Part shown: one piece after another, positions 20,309 to 31,087 of the stretch
How the letters are laid out: each line of letters starts with the position of its first letter
Numbering within the stretch: position 1 is the first letter of the stretch
Assembly: GCA_023213395.1 (NCBI GenBank)
Contig: CM041465.1
Location: 37,393,741 to 37,457,740 of the forward strand
Reading direction: 5' to 3'
DNA: 64,000 nt
DNA from: Cycas panzhihuaensis
Taxonomy: Eukaryota > Cycadophyta
Notes under the pieces: model-generated
Databases searched by the model: none
Told to the model about the DNA's origin: nothing
What the model saw: only the letters and a program-made list of their open reading frames with translations
Made by a program: the position numbers and the translations under genes

Positions 20309-21859
20309 CCCCCCTCCTTGAAACTGAGCTTTGCCCTCAAAGCATTGGTAAATTCAGAAATTGCTTTATCCATTCGCCATTTTCCCACATGGCATCTTCG
20401 TCATCCTGGTTTTTCCATTTGATCGAGTGTTTTTTGATTTGTCTGGACCTGAGAGATCTGGTGTGGGTTTGCAGGATTCCTTCTAGTTCCAACGTCATTT
20501 TTCCTTCTTTGTTGAGCTCTGGGATGTTGGACTGAGGTACTATTTTCTCTCCAACTTCTTTTTTAGACAGGAAACATGAAAAACGTTATGAATTTTCGCA
20601 CCTTCTAGAAGCCTTAACTGATATGCAACTTCACCTATTTTGGCAGTGATTTCATATGGCCTGAAATACTGAGGTGCGAACTTTTGGTTGCTTGTTTTCT
20701 ATAAGGAAACCTGTTTGTATGGTTGCAGACGCAAAAAGACCCAGTTACCTACTTTGAATTTTCTTTCAGAGTGCTTCAAATCAGATTGTTGCTTCATTCT
20801 ATTTTGTGCCATTGCTAAATTGTCTTTCAATCTACTGATAGTCTCCTCCACTTGTTTTTGATGCTCTTGAACTGCTTGGACCTGTGATGGTCTATTCCAA
20901 GTTAATAAGAATGGTGGTTGATATCCGTATAAGGCCTGGAAAGGCGTCATCTTCGTTGAAGAGTGGTAGGTGGTGTTGTACCGCCATTCTATTAGGTGTA
21001 GCCATTGGTGCCATAGATTTTGTCTATTTGAGCAGAAATTCCTCAAGTATCCTTCTAGGCATTTATTCACAATTTCCATTTACCCCTTTGTTTAAGGGTG
21101 ATAGGCTGTGCTCATTTTGAGGTTTGTACCGGCGATTTTGAAAAGATCCTGCCAAAATTTATAGGTAAATTTTGGGTCATGGTCGCTTACAATTGCCCTT
21201 GGAAACCCATGTAGACAATGGATCTCCTTCATGTATAATTCTGCAATTTCGCTGGCTTTGGCTGTTGATTTCAATCCACTGAAGTGGCCATACTTTGTAA
21301 GACGATCTACTATGACTAGTATTGTATCTTTCCCTTCTGAGCGAGGTAATCCTATGATGAAGTCCATAGATATCTCGTCCCATTTTTGTTCCGGAATTGG
21401 TAATGGCTAGAGTAACCCTGGCGTCTTTATGTATTCAATCTTGTTTCTCTGACAGGTATCGCATTTCGCCACAAATTTCTGAACATCTGTTTTTAATCCT
21501 TTCCAATAAAAAGAAGCTCTTACCTTTCTATGTGTCTTGTCAATCCCCGTGTGGCCTGCTATAGGTGTAGAGTGAACTTCCTGCAATATTATTTCTTTCA
21601 GTGTAGATTTTCTTGGAATGCAAATCTTCCCTTTCCTAAGTATTATTCCTTGTTGTATCTCATAAAGATCAGATTTGTCCTTGCTCGTTTCGTCTATCAA
21701 CTGCTTGTATCTTGGATTGTTGTTGTACTCCTTTCTTAGAGTCTTATGCCATGTAGGGGTAGCCACTGAGATTGTTTGTAATGCTAGTTGCTCGTGAGAT
21801 TCCTCTGGGATCCTTGAGAGGGCATCTGCTATGACATTTTCTTTGCCCTTTTTGTACAT
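20309..21859 (-). pseudogene. Chromovirus E integrase with C-terminal chromodomain
   Basis: Zinc-binding H2C2 module HTGIDKTHRKVRASFYWKG with CDTCQRNK (about 21440-21570); core with MDFIIGLPRS (about 21340-21367), IVDRLTKYGHF and FPRAIVSDHDPKF (about 21175-21215); then the C-terminal DNA-binding part with YHSSTKMTPFQALYGYQPPF and KFKVGNWVFLRLQPY. After a stop at 20699 it continues to a chromodomain with RSRQIKKHSIKWKNQDDEDA and MWENG at about 20375-20450. Chromodomains direct integration to marked heterochromatin. Stops at about 21404, 21081 and 20699 disable it. Confidence 0.88.
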
Positions 21860-23628
21860 GATAGTAAAATCAAACGACTATTATTTGCTCAACCACTTTT
21901 GTTGTTCGTCTGACAACGTCTTTTGACTTAAGAAGTACTTGAGGCTGTCATGATCCGTTTGTACCTAGAATGGGCTTCCGAACAAATATTGTCTCCACTA
22001 ATGGATTGCGTGCATTATAGCTAGCATCTCCTTATTGTAAATGGGTTTTAGCTTTCCTCTGTTGTTCAGTTTCCTACTTTCGTATGCTATAGGTCTTTTG
22101 TCTTGTAATAAGACAGCTCCTATGCCAAAACCTGATGCATCGCACTCCAAAATGAATGGTTTGGAAAAATCTGGAATTGCTAGGATTGGAGCTCTTACCA
22201 TTGCGCTCTTTAATTCTTCAAAAGCATTGTTGGCTATTGGATTCCATGCAAATGCGTCCTTCTTGGTTAGGTCTGTAAGCAAGGCCACTATGTTGGTGTA
22301 TCCTTTCATGAATTTCCTGAGATACCTTGTTACTCCCAGGAAACTGCGAACTCCTGTGACATTCTTTGGTGGTGGCCAATTTACTATGGCTTAGATCTTC
22401 ATGGGATCTACTTTGATTCCTTCTGGGGTATTTATGTGGCCGAAGTATTCCAGTTCCTGTTGGCCAAAAGAACACTTTTTCTTGTTTGCAAAAAATAATT
22501 TATTTGTTCAAATTTCCAACATTGATCTAAGATGCGCCAAATGCTCGCTCCAGGTTTTATTGTAAATTAGAATGTCATCAGAAAAGATTAGTACAAACTT
22601 CCTTAAGAATTCCTGGGATGTCGAGTTCATGGTGCCCTGGAAAGCTGTTGGAGCGTTGGTCAGTCCGAATGGCATCACTTTGAATTCAAATAGCCCTTCA
22701 TGAGTTCGGAAGGTGTCTTGTGAACATCTTTTTCTTTTATCTGAATATGATGGTAGCCTGACCAGAGGTCGATCTTGAAGAAATATTTTGCCCCATGGAT
22801 CTAGTCTAGCAAGTCATCTATCCTAGGAATAGGATATCTATTCTTTATGGTTAGCTTATTTAGTCCCCTGTAATCCATGCACATCCTGACCATTCCATCC
22901 TTCTTGGCATTGATTACAACTAGGGATGCAAAAGGACTTATGTTGCTCTGAATGTGGCCCTGTGCTATTAAATCTCTTGTTATATTTTCGATCTCCTTCT
23001 TCATGTGCTACAGATGCCTGTATAGCCTTATGTTCACCGGTGCAGCTCTTGGGACTAGATCAATAGCATGCTAGGTTTCTCTCAATGGTCGTAATCCCTT
23101 AGGCTCTTCAAATACTTGTTTATAGTCGTCCAAACTGTGTTGGATCTCTGTTGGCATTTCTTGGATTTCAACTTTGTGGCATGAGACTATGTATGTGAGA
23201 GCTTTCTTTCGTATGATCTTCTCCATTCTATGGGACGATACTAGTTGCATTAGTGGATTATTTGATCAACGTAATATGTATTTTGTGCCATTTATTCGGA
23301 AGCGTATAATCCTGGTCATATAGTTGGTGACTATATTCCCTAATGTTTGCAACCATTGTATCCCTAGAACTATATCAACTCCTCCTATCTGCATCGCAAA
23401 CATATTGGAGTTCAAAGAGTACTCACCAATTTTCAAGTTGACATTCCTGCAAAACCCTCTGCATGGCGTTGTTTTTCCATTAGCAATTGATACTTGGAAG
23501 GTCTTTAGTGGCTCCACTTTTAGTCCTAGCTACTGAGTTGTTGGTCTGCTGATGAAGTTGTGGGTGCTCTCACTATCCACCAACACCGCTATAGGAGCTC
23601 CTTTTAGCATTCCCTCGAATCATAATGT
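21860..23628 (-). pseudogene. Chromovirus E protease, RT and RNase H
   Basis: Protease C-terminal part with VDIVLGIQWLQTLGNI (about 23340-23390). RT fingers with [34 protein letters not shown] and [13 protein letters not shown] (22801-22940). RT palm with FKVMPFGLTNAP-like and IFSDDILIYN-like text near 22570-22680. RNase H with PFILECDASGFGIGAVLLQD (about 22110-22165) and IAYESRKLN. Several stops, for example near 22800, 22390 and 21975, break the frame. Confidence 0.87.
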
Positions 23629-24730
23629 CTAAGGTGTGGTACTTTGTCCTATTATAGCTTGCAGAGAGATTTGAACATTCTTTGTATCTACTTCTAATAA
23701 TTCATCCATCTCGGCTTCGATTTGTTCATTGTTATCTTCCTGGTTTGGCACTTCCTTTTCTTCCACTTGTTCTGGTATCTCTGATTCTTCGTTAGTTAGT
23801 ATGACTACCTTTTTCACCAGACACTGGTGCTCTCGGTTCCACTTTCCCCCGCATTTGAAACAGGTACCTTTCTTTATATGTTCTATTCGTGTAGGAATTT
23901 CTGTTGTATTCTTGGTTGCAAGAGGAGCATCTGATTTAACTCTTGATCTATTCCAGTTCGCATTAGGTGGTGGTGCAAAGTTTGTTCTGCGCCTGAAGGT
24001 TGGCCTGGTTTTTTTGAGTTCTGCTTCAACACATCTGGCATGCTTAATGATTTCTTCCAAGGCTCTGTGTTGTTGTGCTAATATGTAGAATCTTATGGGT
24101 GCTTTGAGTTTGCTTATATAGGTCTCCCTGAGGCATTTCTGGGGAATGCTTGAGGCAATCAAGCATTGGAGTATCCGAAATTGTTTCGTATATTCTTGAA
24201 CTGATCCGATCTGCTATAGCCTTGTCAGTTGGGTGAAATAATCCATAGTCCATGAATCTTCATATTGATTGATAATGGCCATTCGGAAATTTCTCCATTC
24301 TGGTTGCTACTGTCCTTGCATCTTCTTCCACCAATAATACCAATTTAAGGCTCGTCCATATAGATGTAGAGAGGCGATGGGGACCATATCTATCTCTAGC
24401 ATCTAGTATACTACGAAATATGTTTCCATCTAGAGTAACTATGTTCTTATGTCACGTGTCTTTTTTGAATCAAACGTTTTCAGTGCAATCTTCATGTTTG
24501 TTGGAATTCCTTGTGATTTTATGTTCCTTCGTTGAAATTCAAATCCTTCTTTAAACCTTCCTCCCTGGTTCCCCTAGTCTAGGTTTCGATCTGAATCTTG
24601 TATATCCTAATTTTGTTCTATTTTAGGATGGGGTATCTCTTGTTTTTCTAACCTCAGGTTAAGGTTCTTGATATGTTGTATGAGTTCTTGCATGACGGTT
24701 GTAATAGCCACCTCTACTGCTTGTTCCTCT
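23629..24730 (-). pseudogene. Chromovirus E Gag
   Basis: Central gag domain with YFTQLTRL and QEYTKQF near 24180-24240 followed by a CLRETYISKLKAPIRF block (23629-24162 frame). A knuckle-like CFKCGGKWNREHQC sits at about 23820-23870, the plant chromovirus form C-x2-C-x3-W-x3-H-x-C. An acidic tail precedes protease. The N-terminal third is broken by stops. Confidence 0.82.
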
Positions 24731-24882
24731 TACTCAAGAAATATCAGCATTTTATTGGGCTGTATGATCTTTCTGGACCTTAAATTCGTCTGCCTCTTTC
24801 AAAATTCTTGGGTAGGAGGGTGGGTCAAAATTTTGCTTCCTCCTGGTCGAAATATCTTCTCAAAATCCTGCTTTGGAACGAA

Positions 24883-24894
24883 GCTCTAATAACA
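24883..24894 (-). other. Primer-binding site of chromovirus E
   Basis: Minus strand TGTTATTAGAGC, two bases after the 5' LTR end; two changes from TGGTATCAGAGC of the tRNA-iMet site. Confidence 0.7.
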
Positions 24895-24896
24895 CT

Positions 24897-25370
24897 TGTA
24901 ACATTGCCTTTCATCACAAACCAGAAATACGGCAAAACAGAGCTCAATTCACCAAAATAATATAACACAGACTAATGATTATGAGCACAAGAGAATAATA
25001 TACCTAAATGTTTCCAAGTATAAATCAATTGCAAGTACTAGATATGATGCCAATTGGTATACAAATATAGATAATAGTCCCCGAAAATATTAACAACAAC
25101 CTGCACAAATCACCAATCCCTTCTAGGCAGGAATCCTCCTCAGAATTGCAGCCCTAAGGCCGAATCTGCAGCAGCCCTAGAGCCAAAAATAAGAGGAAGA
25201 ATACATCACAAATGATGATGGGGAATGACCCCAAAGATCCCTATTTATAGGCACTCAAACTAGGACTTAAAGAGGTCGGACAGAACATGAAGAGTTGTGC
25301 CCAGAATCACTTCTAGAAGTTGGCCACAATAATCACATAGAGGTCGGCCAACTCTAATGGGGTCGCTTCA
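24897..25370 (-). repeat. 5' LTR of chromovirus E
   Basis: 474 bp; begins TGTAACATTGCC and ends CGCTTCA. Followed by TCTCT, the target duplication. Confidence 0.9.
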
Positions 25371-25392
25371 TCTCTTGTGCCTATGTTGCTAT

Positions 25393-25669
25393 TGTTAAAG
25401 ATAGAAATTTATGAGGTGAAAGCTATAAATAATAAACAAACAAATGAACAAAAGAATGAAGCAAAAGACAAAAGATCTTGTGGGAAATGATCATCTCTGA
25501 TTATTGTGAAAGTATGCATACATATTTACAGTACATTGTCACCTCACGGTTATTCAACCATATGTGAAAACCGTTGTAACCACTACATTAATAAATGATA
25601 CTAATTTAACATTTAATAAATGAGTTAAGAGGGTATCCTAGTATTACATAATTAAACATTATTCTAACA
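25393..25669 (-). repeat. 3' LTR of F
   Basis: 277 bp from TGTTAAAG to TTCTAACA; same length as its partner at 34288-34564. Confidence 0.93.
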
Positions 25670-25918
25670 CCCCCCCTATAATGTTTAATCATTAATGTCA
25701 CATCGATACATATTAGGGATAATAACCTTTCATCAAGGTAGGAACCATCTGTCTTCTTCAAATACGATAGGCACCATCTGTCTTCTTCAACTATACTGAA
25801 ATCTCCACTATATCTCGAAGTTGCACCAACCAATTCTTACTAACGTCTATATAAAATAAGTTCCATTTGCTAGATTGCATGGGTAACCAGCCGCTACATC
25901 TGCCAATTCTATAGGAAC
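25670..25918 (-). other. 3' internal end of F, no gene seen
   Basis: About 250 bp from the polypurine tract to the nested copia G. A 30-bp unit with ACCATCTGTCTTCTTCAA occurs twice (about 25744 and 25775). No retroviral motif is seen. Confidence 0.5.
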
Positions 25919-26124
25919 TGTAACAAAACCTTGATGAGGAATAAATTCACTCTCTCAATGTTCTTTATTGATAATTCGTTACATATATATACAAGTACAA
26001 GGTGGGTACAAATGGCAACCGCTCAACCATGTGATGCCACTTGTCAACTTAAGAAAGGAGGAGAAAGTGGTACAAGACCCTTACATTAAATATTATAACC
26101 TAAGGTAAAACATTACCTTTTACA
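25919..26124 (-). repeat. 3' LTR of copia G
   Basis: 206 bp, TGTAACAAAACC to CCTTTTACA; carries a 6-bp CAAGTA insertion relative to the right copy. Confidence 0.93.
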
Positions 26125-26129
26125 CCCCC

Positions 26130-29100
26130 TCTTAATGTTTTACCTATCTTAACTTGATGGGTTTAGAAGACCTTTGAATTTCTCGTTTCCAAGAGGTTTA
26201 GTGAGCACATCAGCAATTTGATCTTCTGACGAACAATGCTGAAGTTCGATTTCTCTATTCTGTACCTTTTCCCTGATAAAATGACGATGTACCTCGATAT
26301 GCTTTGTTCGACATATGTCTGAGGAATTTTCGTCATTTTTATGGTGCTTTGATTGTCACAAAATATTCGAATAGACATTGTTTGTTCTTCTCCTAGTTCC
26401 TTTAGAAGTTGTCTAATCCATATTCCTTCTAAGCGGCGTTGATTTGCTAACTTGTATTCTGCATTGAGGACAATGCAACCGGATCGTTGTTTTCTTGCTC
26501 CGGAGATTAAGGATTTTCCAAGGAAGAAGCAATACCCTGATGTTGACTTTCTATCTGTTTTGTCTCCAGCCCAGTCTGAATCGCAGAGACCTGTTAATTG
26601 TGTATTGTTTTATTTATCATATTTCAGGCCAAGATTCATGGTTCCTTTCAAGTAACACAAAATTCTTTTTGCAGCATTCCAATGTGGGATTTTAGGATTT
26701 TCCATGAATCTGGAAATCAATCTTATAGCATATGAAATGTTTGGTCGTGTGGCTGTGAGATAGATTAAGCTTCCAACTAGTTGTCTGTATTGTGTGGTAT
26801 CGACTAAAGTTGTATCATGTTATGTATTCAACACAACCCCTGTTTCCATTGGTGTGTTGACAATATTACAATTTTCCATTCCAAACTTGGTCAGCAAGTT
26901 CTTTACATACTTTGTTTGTGAGAGAGTAATGGAAGAATTGTTTTGTTTAATTTCTATTCCGAGGTAATAATGCAGCATTCCTAAATCCGTCATTTCAAAT
27001 ACTTTTTCAAACTTATCTTTAATGAATGCTATTGAATTTTTGTCATCTCCAGTAATTAGCATGTTGTCCACATACACTACAACAATGGAGATTGATCCTG
27101 AATTACCTTTTACATACAGACTATGATCAGATTCACATCGATGAAAGCCATTTTCTGTTAAGTATGAATCTAATTTAGCATACCAGGCTCTTGGAGCTTG
27201 TTTAAGCCCATCTGATGCCTTCTTCAATTTGCAAACCATATTTTCTTGTCCTGGTTTTATGTATCCTTCTGGTTGATACATATACGCCTCTTCCTGCAAG
27301 TCTCCATTCAAGAACGCACTTTTGACGTGCATTTGATAGATTTCTCAACCTTTTTGAGCAGCAAGAGCAATCACTGTTCTTATTGTGTTCAATTTTGCCA
27401 CTAGTGAAAATGTTTCTTCATAATCGATTCCTGTTGTTTGAGTATAGCCTTTTGCTACCAGTCTGGCCTTGTATTTTTCTACTTCTCCATTTGGCTTCTC
27501 TTTTATCTTGTATACCCATTTACAGTTTACAATGGGTTTATCTCCAGGAATTGGGATGAGGTCCCATGTCTTGTTCTTTTGTATGGCTTCAATTTTAGCA
27601 TCCATCGCAATTCTCCAATTTTGGGAGCTACTGGCTTCTTTATAAGAGTTTGGTTCAATGGAACAAAGCAATGCCTGAGGTTTCTGTGATCTTGTTCGAT
27701 GTTCAAATATCTCTCCTTTTGTTTCTTCAAGAGTTTTAAGATACCACCTTGATACTCTTTTTGAGGTGCATTCTTGTAACAATTTGCCTTCATCTCTGGA
27801 ATTAGAGCTGCTGTCTGACTGGAGGTTGCAACTACTGGTTAGTTGCTTATCTGTAATCTTATTTTCTAAAGAATCTTCTTCTGTCTCAATTCTTTCTAAG
27901 GTTATATCTGATTTGTCTTCCAACTAATCAAGACATATATCCGAATGATCTTCATCGATCTGCACTGCTGTATCAATATTTTCCTTTTTCTCATCAAAAA
28001 TTACATCCTTGCTGATATAGAGCTTATCTGTTTTTGGATCCATGCACCTGTAGGCCTTTGAATGGTTGCTATATCCAACCATTATGCATTCTATGCTTTT
28101 ATTGTCTAGTTTTGCTCTTTTCTTATCTGGAATATGAACGTAAGCCTTGCAACGAAATATTTTTAAATGGCTTACATCAAGTTTGTGTCCTGACCATACT
28201 TCTTCAGGAGTTATATTGTCTAAGAACTGAGTAGGGCTTCTGTTGATAAAATATGCAGCTGTATATACAGCTTCTACCCAATATTTCTTTGCTAAATCTC
28301 TATTATTTAGCATGCAATGAGCCATTTCTACAATTGTTCTGTTCATTCTTTCTGCAACTCCATTGGATTGAGGTGTGTAAGGAGTTGTAAACTGTCTTTG
28401 AATTCCATGTATTTTGTAGAAATGAATGAATTCATTGGACATAAACTCTCCACCTCTATCTGAACGAACATATTTGATCCTTTGACCGCTTTCCAATTCA
28501 CTTGCAGCTTTAAATTCTTTAAAATATCCAAATGTTTATGATTTACTAGATAGAAAGTACACCCAAGTTTTTCTGGAAAAATCATCAATGAAGGTTAAGA
28601 AATACCTTGATCCATTTGTCAAGATAGGCGTAAACGGACCACATAGATCAGTGTGTATTAATTCCAATCTGCATTGTGCGCGCCAGGTACTCTTTGAAAA
28701 CGGAGTTCTGTGTTGTTTTCCCATCATACAACTTTTACATATAAAATGGTTAAATGAGATATCTGGCAGACCATTTACCATGTTATATTTTTTTAATCTT
28801 TCTAACCTATCATGAAAGATATGACCATACTTCAAATGCCAATTTTCACTATTATCAGTGCTATCTGCAACAAAAGCTTTTACATCATAAATCATTTTGG
28901 TGGGGCCTTTATCAGGCATTACAGGAGTTGAAAGGAGTTTATACAACCTATTGCATTTTTCTCCTTTAGCTATAACTGTCCCATTTCTTTTCATATCAAG
29001 GATATAACAATATCTATGTTCATCAAATATTGTTCTTAACTTTTTATCACTCAATTGTGATACTGACAGGAGATTCTTTTTTATTCCAAGTATAAAAAAG

Positions 29101-29459
29101 ACATTGCCTATACGTTGGATTTTTCCGTCGATGTGTATGGCGATTTGTCCTATTCCCCTTATGTGTAAGGGAAAATTATCTCCTAGCTCAACAGATGTAT
29201 TGCATTCATAAGGTTTGATGATTTCAAACCATTCTTTGACTCCTGTCATATAATGTGAGGCACCCAAGTCTATATACCAGTTCTCTATTGTGCTTGGGTT
29301 GGCTGCCAGGGCTGCAATAAAAGCAGTTTCAATTTCTTCTTCTGGTATGTCTTTTTCTTTGCTATAATTTTCAAATACCTGTTGTTTTCCTTTCTGCAGC
29401 TTCCATGCGTTTACGGTAGCAGATAGGGGTAATGACCTGTTTGGCCACAGTGATAACAA
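26130..29459 (-). pseudogene. Copia G Pol, nearly complete with a few stops
   Basis: Protease NWYIDLGASHYMTG (about 29235-29280; the active-site serine of DSG is leucine here). GAG_pre-integrase HLKYGHIFHDRLERL and zinc-binding cysteines (28700-28850). Integrase core LTFIDDFSRKTWV (about 28560-28600), VRSDRGGEFMSNEF (about 28430-28475), PYTPQSNGVAERMNRT (about 28330-28380). RT with [26 protein letters not shown], and VVVYVDNMLITGDD near 27055-27090, so YVDD is YVDN. RNase H with CDSDWAGDKTDRKSTSGYCF and IFCDNQSTIKMTK. Isolated in-frame stops lie at about 28536, 27924, 27345 and 26820. Inactivated catalytic residues and stops make it defective, but by few changes. Confidence 0.9.
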
Positions 29460-30274
29460 ACATCAAAATCTCTACAGTTACTTGAAAAGTGACCTGGTTT
29501 TCCGCAGTTAAAACATACTCTGGCATCTCGAGGTGGATTGTTGATCATTCTTCCTCGTCCTCTTCCTTCTGTCCAATGTCCCCTGTGACTTGCTGGTGTT
29601 CTTCCTCTTGATCTGGGATTGAATTGTCCTCTTCCTCTACCTCCTAACTGAAGTTTTGAAATGAGTGCATCTTCAATTTCTGACTCTTCTTCGTACCTTT
29701 GATTTCTTTGCTCTTGAGCATACATATGTCCTGTTAGAGTATCAAAAGACATTGTGGCTGTATGTCCTCGTCTTGTCAACATATTTACCATGTTATCAAA
29801 AGACTTTGGAAGTTTATTAAGCACCAGGTGAATTAGTTCTGTGTCCATTAGCTTCTCTTCCGCTGTGAGAAGGGCAGTTTTAATGCTAGTTAACTTGGTT
29901 AAGAAATCTAACACAGTTTGACACTCTCTCATTTTCAATTTATAGAGCTCTTCTCTTAATGCCACAATTCTAGCTTCATTTTTTCTACTAAACATTGAAG
30001 TCATAACTTGCCAAATTTCATTTGCATTTTCTAGGCCATCCACATAAATTAACAATGAATCAGAAATCGAGAGTTTAAGAACTGAAACAACAGCATTTTT
30101 TCTTTCCTCCCAACTAGTCAAGGCTGTTGCATCAGCAGGCTGGTTTTTAGCCCCAGTAGTGATTTTCCAGGCTCGCTTTGCTCTGAATAATCCTTCAATT
30201 TTGATTTTCCAGACACTAAAGTTCATTTCTGTAAGTTTCTCACTTTCATTCAATGAACCAATAGAGGAGGCCAT
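29411..30274 (-). CDS. Copia G Gag, 287-residue open frame
   Basis: Starts MASSIGSLNESEKLTEMNFS (ATG at 30272-30274), a UBN2-type copia Gag. The YKLKMRECQTVLDFLTKL and KSFDNMVNMLTRRGHT blocks follow; then DTLTGHMYAQEQRNQRYEEE. A glycine-arginine segment precedes a full CCHC knuckle, CFNCGKPGHFSSNC, and a second, CYHCGQTGHYPY, that loses its last cysteine where the frame ends. Pol reads on in another frame from about 29459, overlapping by 49 bases. D has the intact second knuckle, so a one-base frameshift here is the likely cause. Confidence 0.88.
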   Translation of the reverse strand: MASSIGSLNESEKLTEMNFSVWKIKIEGLFRAKRAWKITTGAKNQPADATALTSWEERKNAVVSVLKLSISDSLLIYVDGLENANEIWQVMTSMFSRKNEARIVALREELYKLKMRECQTVLDFLTKLTSIKTALLTAEEKLMDTELIHLVLNKLPKSFDNMVNMLTRRGHTATMSFDTLTGHMYAQEQRNQRYEEESEIEDALISKLQLGGRGRGQFNPRSRGRTPASHRGHWTEGRGRGRMINNPPRDARVCFNCGKPGHFSSNCRDFDVCYHCGQTGHYPYLLP

Positions 30275-30875
30275 TGTTAAGAGCGATTAGAGGCAGAAAA
30301 ACCAGGTTTAAATGTCTCAGACTGACCTATTGTACGAATGTGGTTGTACAGATAGAGACAAAAATGGTCTTGAATGAAAGAACTCTCAAATGGGTGTCTG
30401 AATCTGTATTTATTTTCTTGAATAGACTTCAGATGTGAGAGAAAATCCCTGACGAAAGAGTAAACCCGCGCCCAAGGGTTTTTAACGTTTTTGAGAAAAA
30501 ATCCAGAAAAATCAACTCAAATGCATGCAAGCAATCACTTAAATTCTTCGTCTAGTGATGAGAAAAGATTCAAGTACTTTGTACCAGGAATTTTGATTGA
30601 ATTTTTTTCAAAAACTCTGAGAGAAAGCTCCAAACCCGCGCGCCTATATTTTGGCCTGAAACTGGGTCGAAACGGCTCCGAATGATGTCGTCGCAGAAGA
30701 GAAAGACGTAGAGGAGGCCCCAATCTACGATCTGGGTGAGTTTCGTCGAATTCTGATGACTTCGATTTTTGACGCTCGTACAAGTCCGTACAGTCGTACA
30801 AATCCGTACGATTCTTCTTCTCCTTTTAATGAAGCCCAGATTTGCTTCTTCACAGGCAGGAGGACCTAGGAGCCT
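30275..30875 (-). other. Leader of copia G with GTAC-word cluster
   Basis: Untranslated leader between primer site and gag. It contains four GTAC words at 30778, 30788, 30796 and 30806, in the contexts CGTACAAG, CCGTACAG, CGTACAAA, CCGTACG, and further ones near 30332 and 30345. D has a comparable cluster. No gene is supported. Confidence 0.6.
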
Positions 30876-30887
30876 GCTCAAATACCA
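30876..30887 (-). other. Primer-binding site of copia G
   Basis: Minus strand TGGTATTTGAGC next to the 5' LTR; two changes from the tRNA-iMet site. Confidence 0.8.
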
Positions 30888-31087
30888 TGTAACAAAACCT
30901 TGATGAGGAATAAATTCACTCTCTCAATGTTCTTTATTGATAATTCGTTACATATATATACAAGGTGGGTACAAATGGCAACTGCTCAACAATGTGATGC
31001 CACTTGTCAACTTAAGAAAGGAGGAGAAAGTGGTACAAGACCCTTACATTAAATATTATAACCTAAGGTAAAACATTACCTTTTACA
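30888..31087 (-). repeat. 5' LTR of copia G
   Basis: 200 bp, TGTAACAAAACC to CCTTTTACA, followed by the second GGAAC. Confidence 0.93.

Larger units (their letters stand above)
19877..25370 (-). mobile_element. Gypsy chromovirus E, complete
   Basis: Minus-strand Ty3/gypsy element of 5494 bp: LTRs 19877-20305 and 24897-25370, polypurine tract (AAGGAGGGGGGACA on the minus strand, 20306-20319) and identical target duplications TCTCT at 19872-19876 and 25371-25375. Gene order gag, protease, RT, RNase H, integrase, chromodomain is that of plant chromoviruses. All genes are interrupted. The LTRs differ in length by 45 bp. Confidence 0.93.
25919..31087 (-). mobile_element. Copia element G nested in F
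   Basis: Minus-strand copia of 5169 bp, LTRs 25919-26124 (206 bp) and 30888-31087 (200 bp), perfect target duplication GGAAC (25914-25918 and 31088-31092). The LTRs differ by two substitutions and one 6-bp indel by eye, the youngest-looking minus-strand element here apart from K. Polypurine tract TTAAGAGGGGG (minus, 26125-26135). Gene order is copia. The coding region is nearly full length with only a few stops. Confidence 0.94.

Noticed and set aside
23729-24088. 119-codon plus-strand frame
   Set aside because: Antisense to chromovirus E gag.
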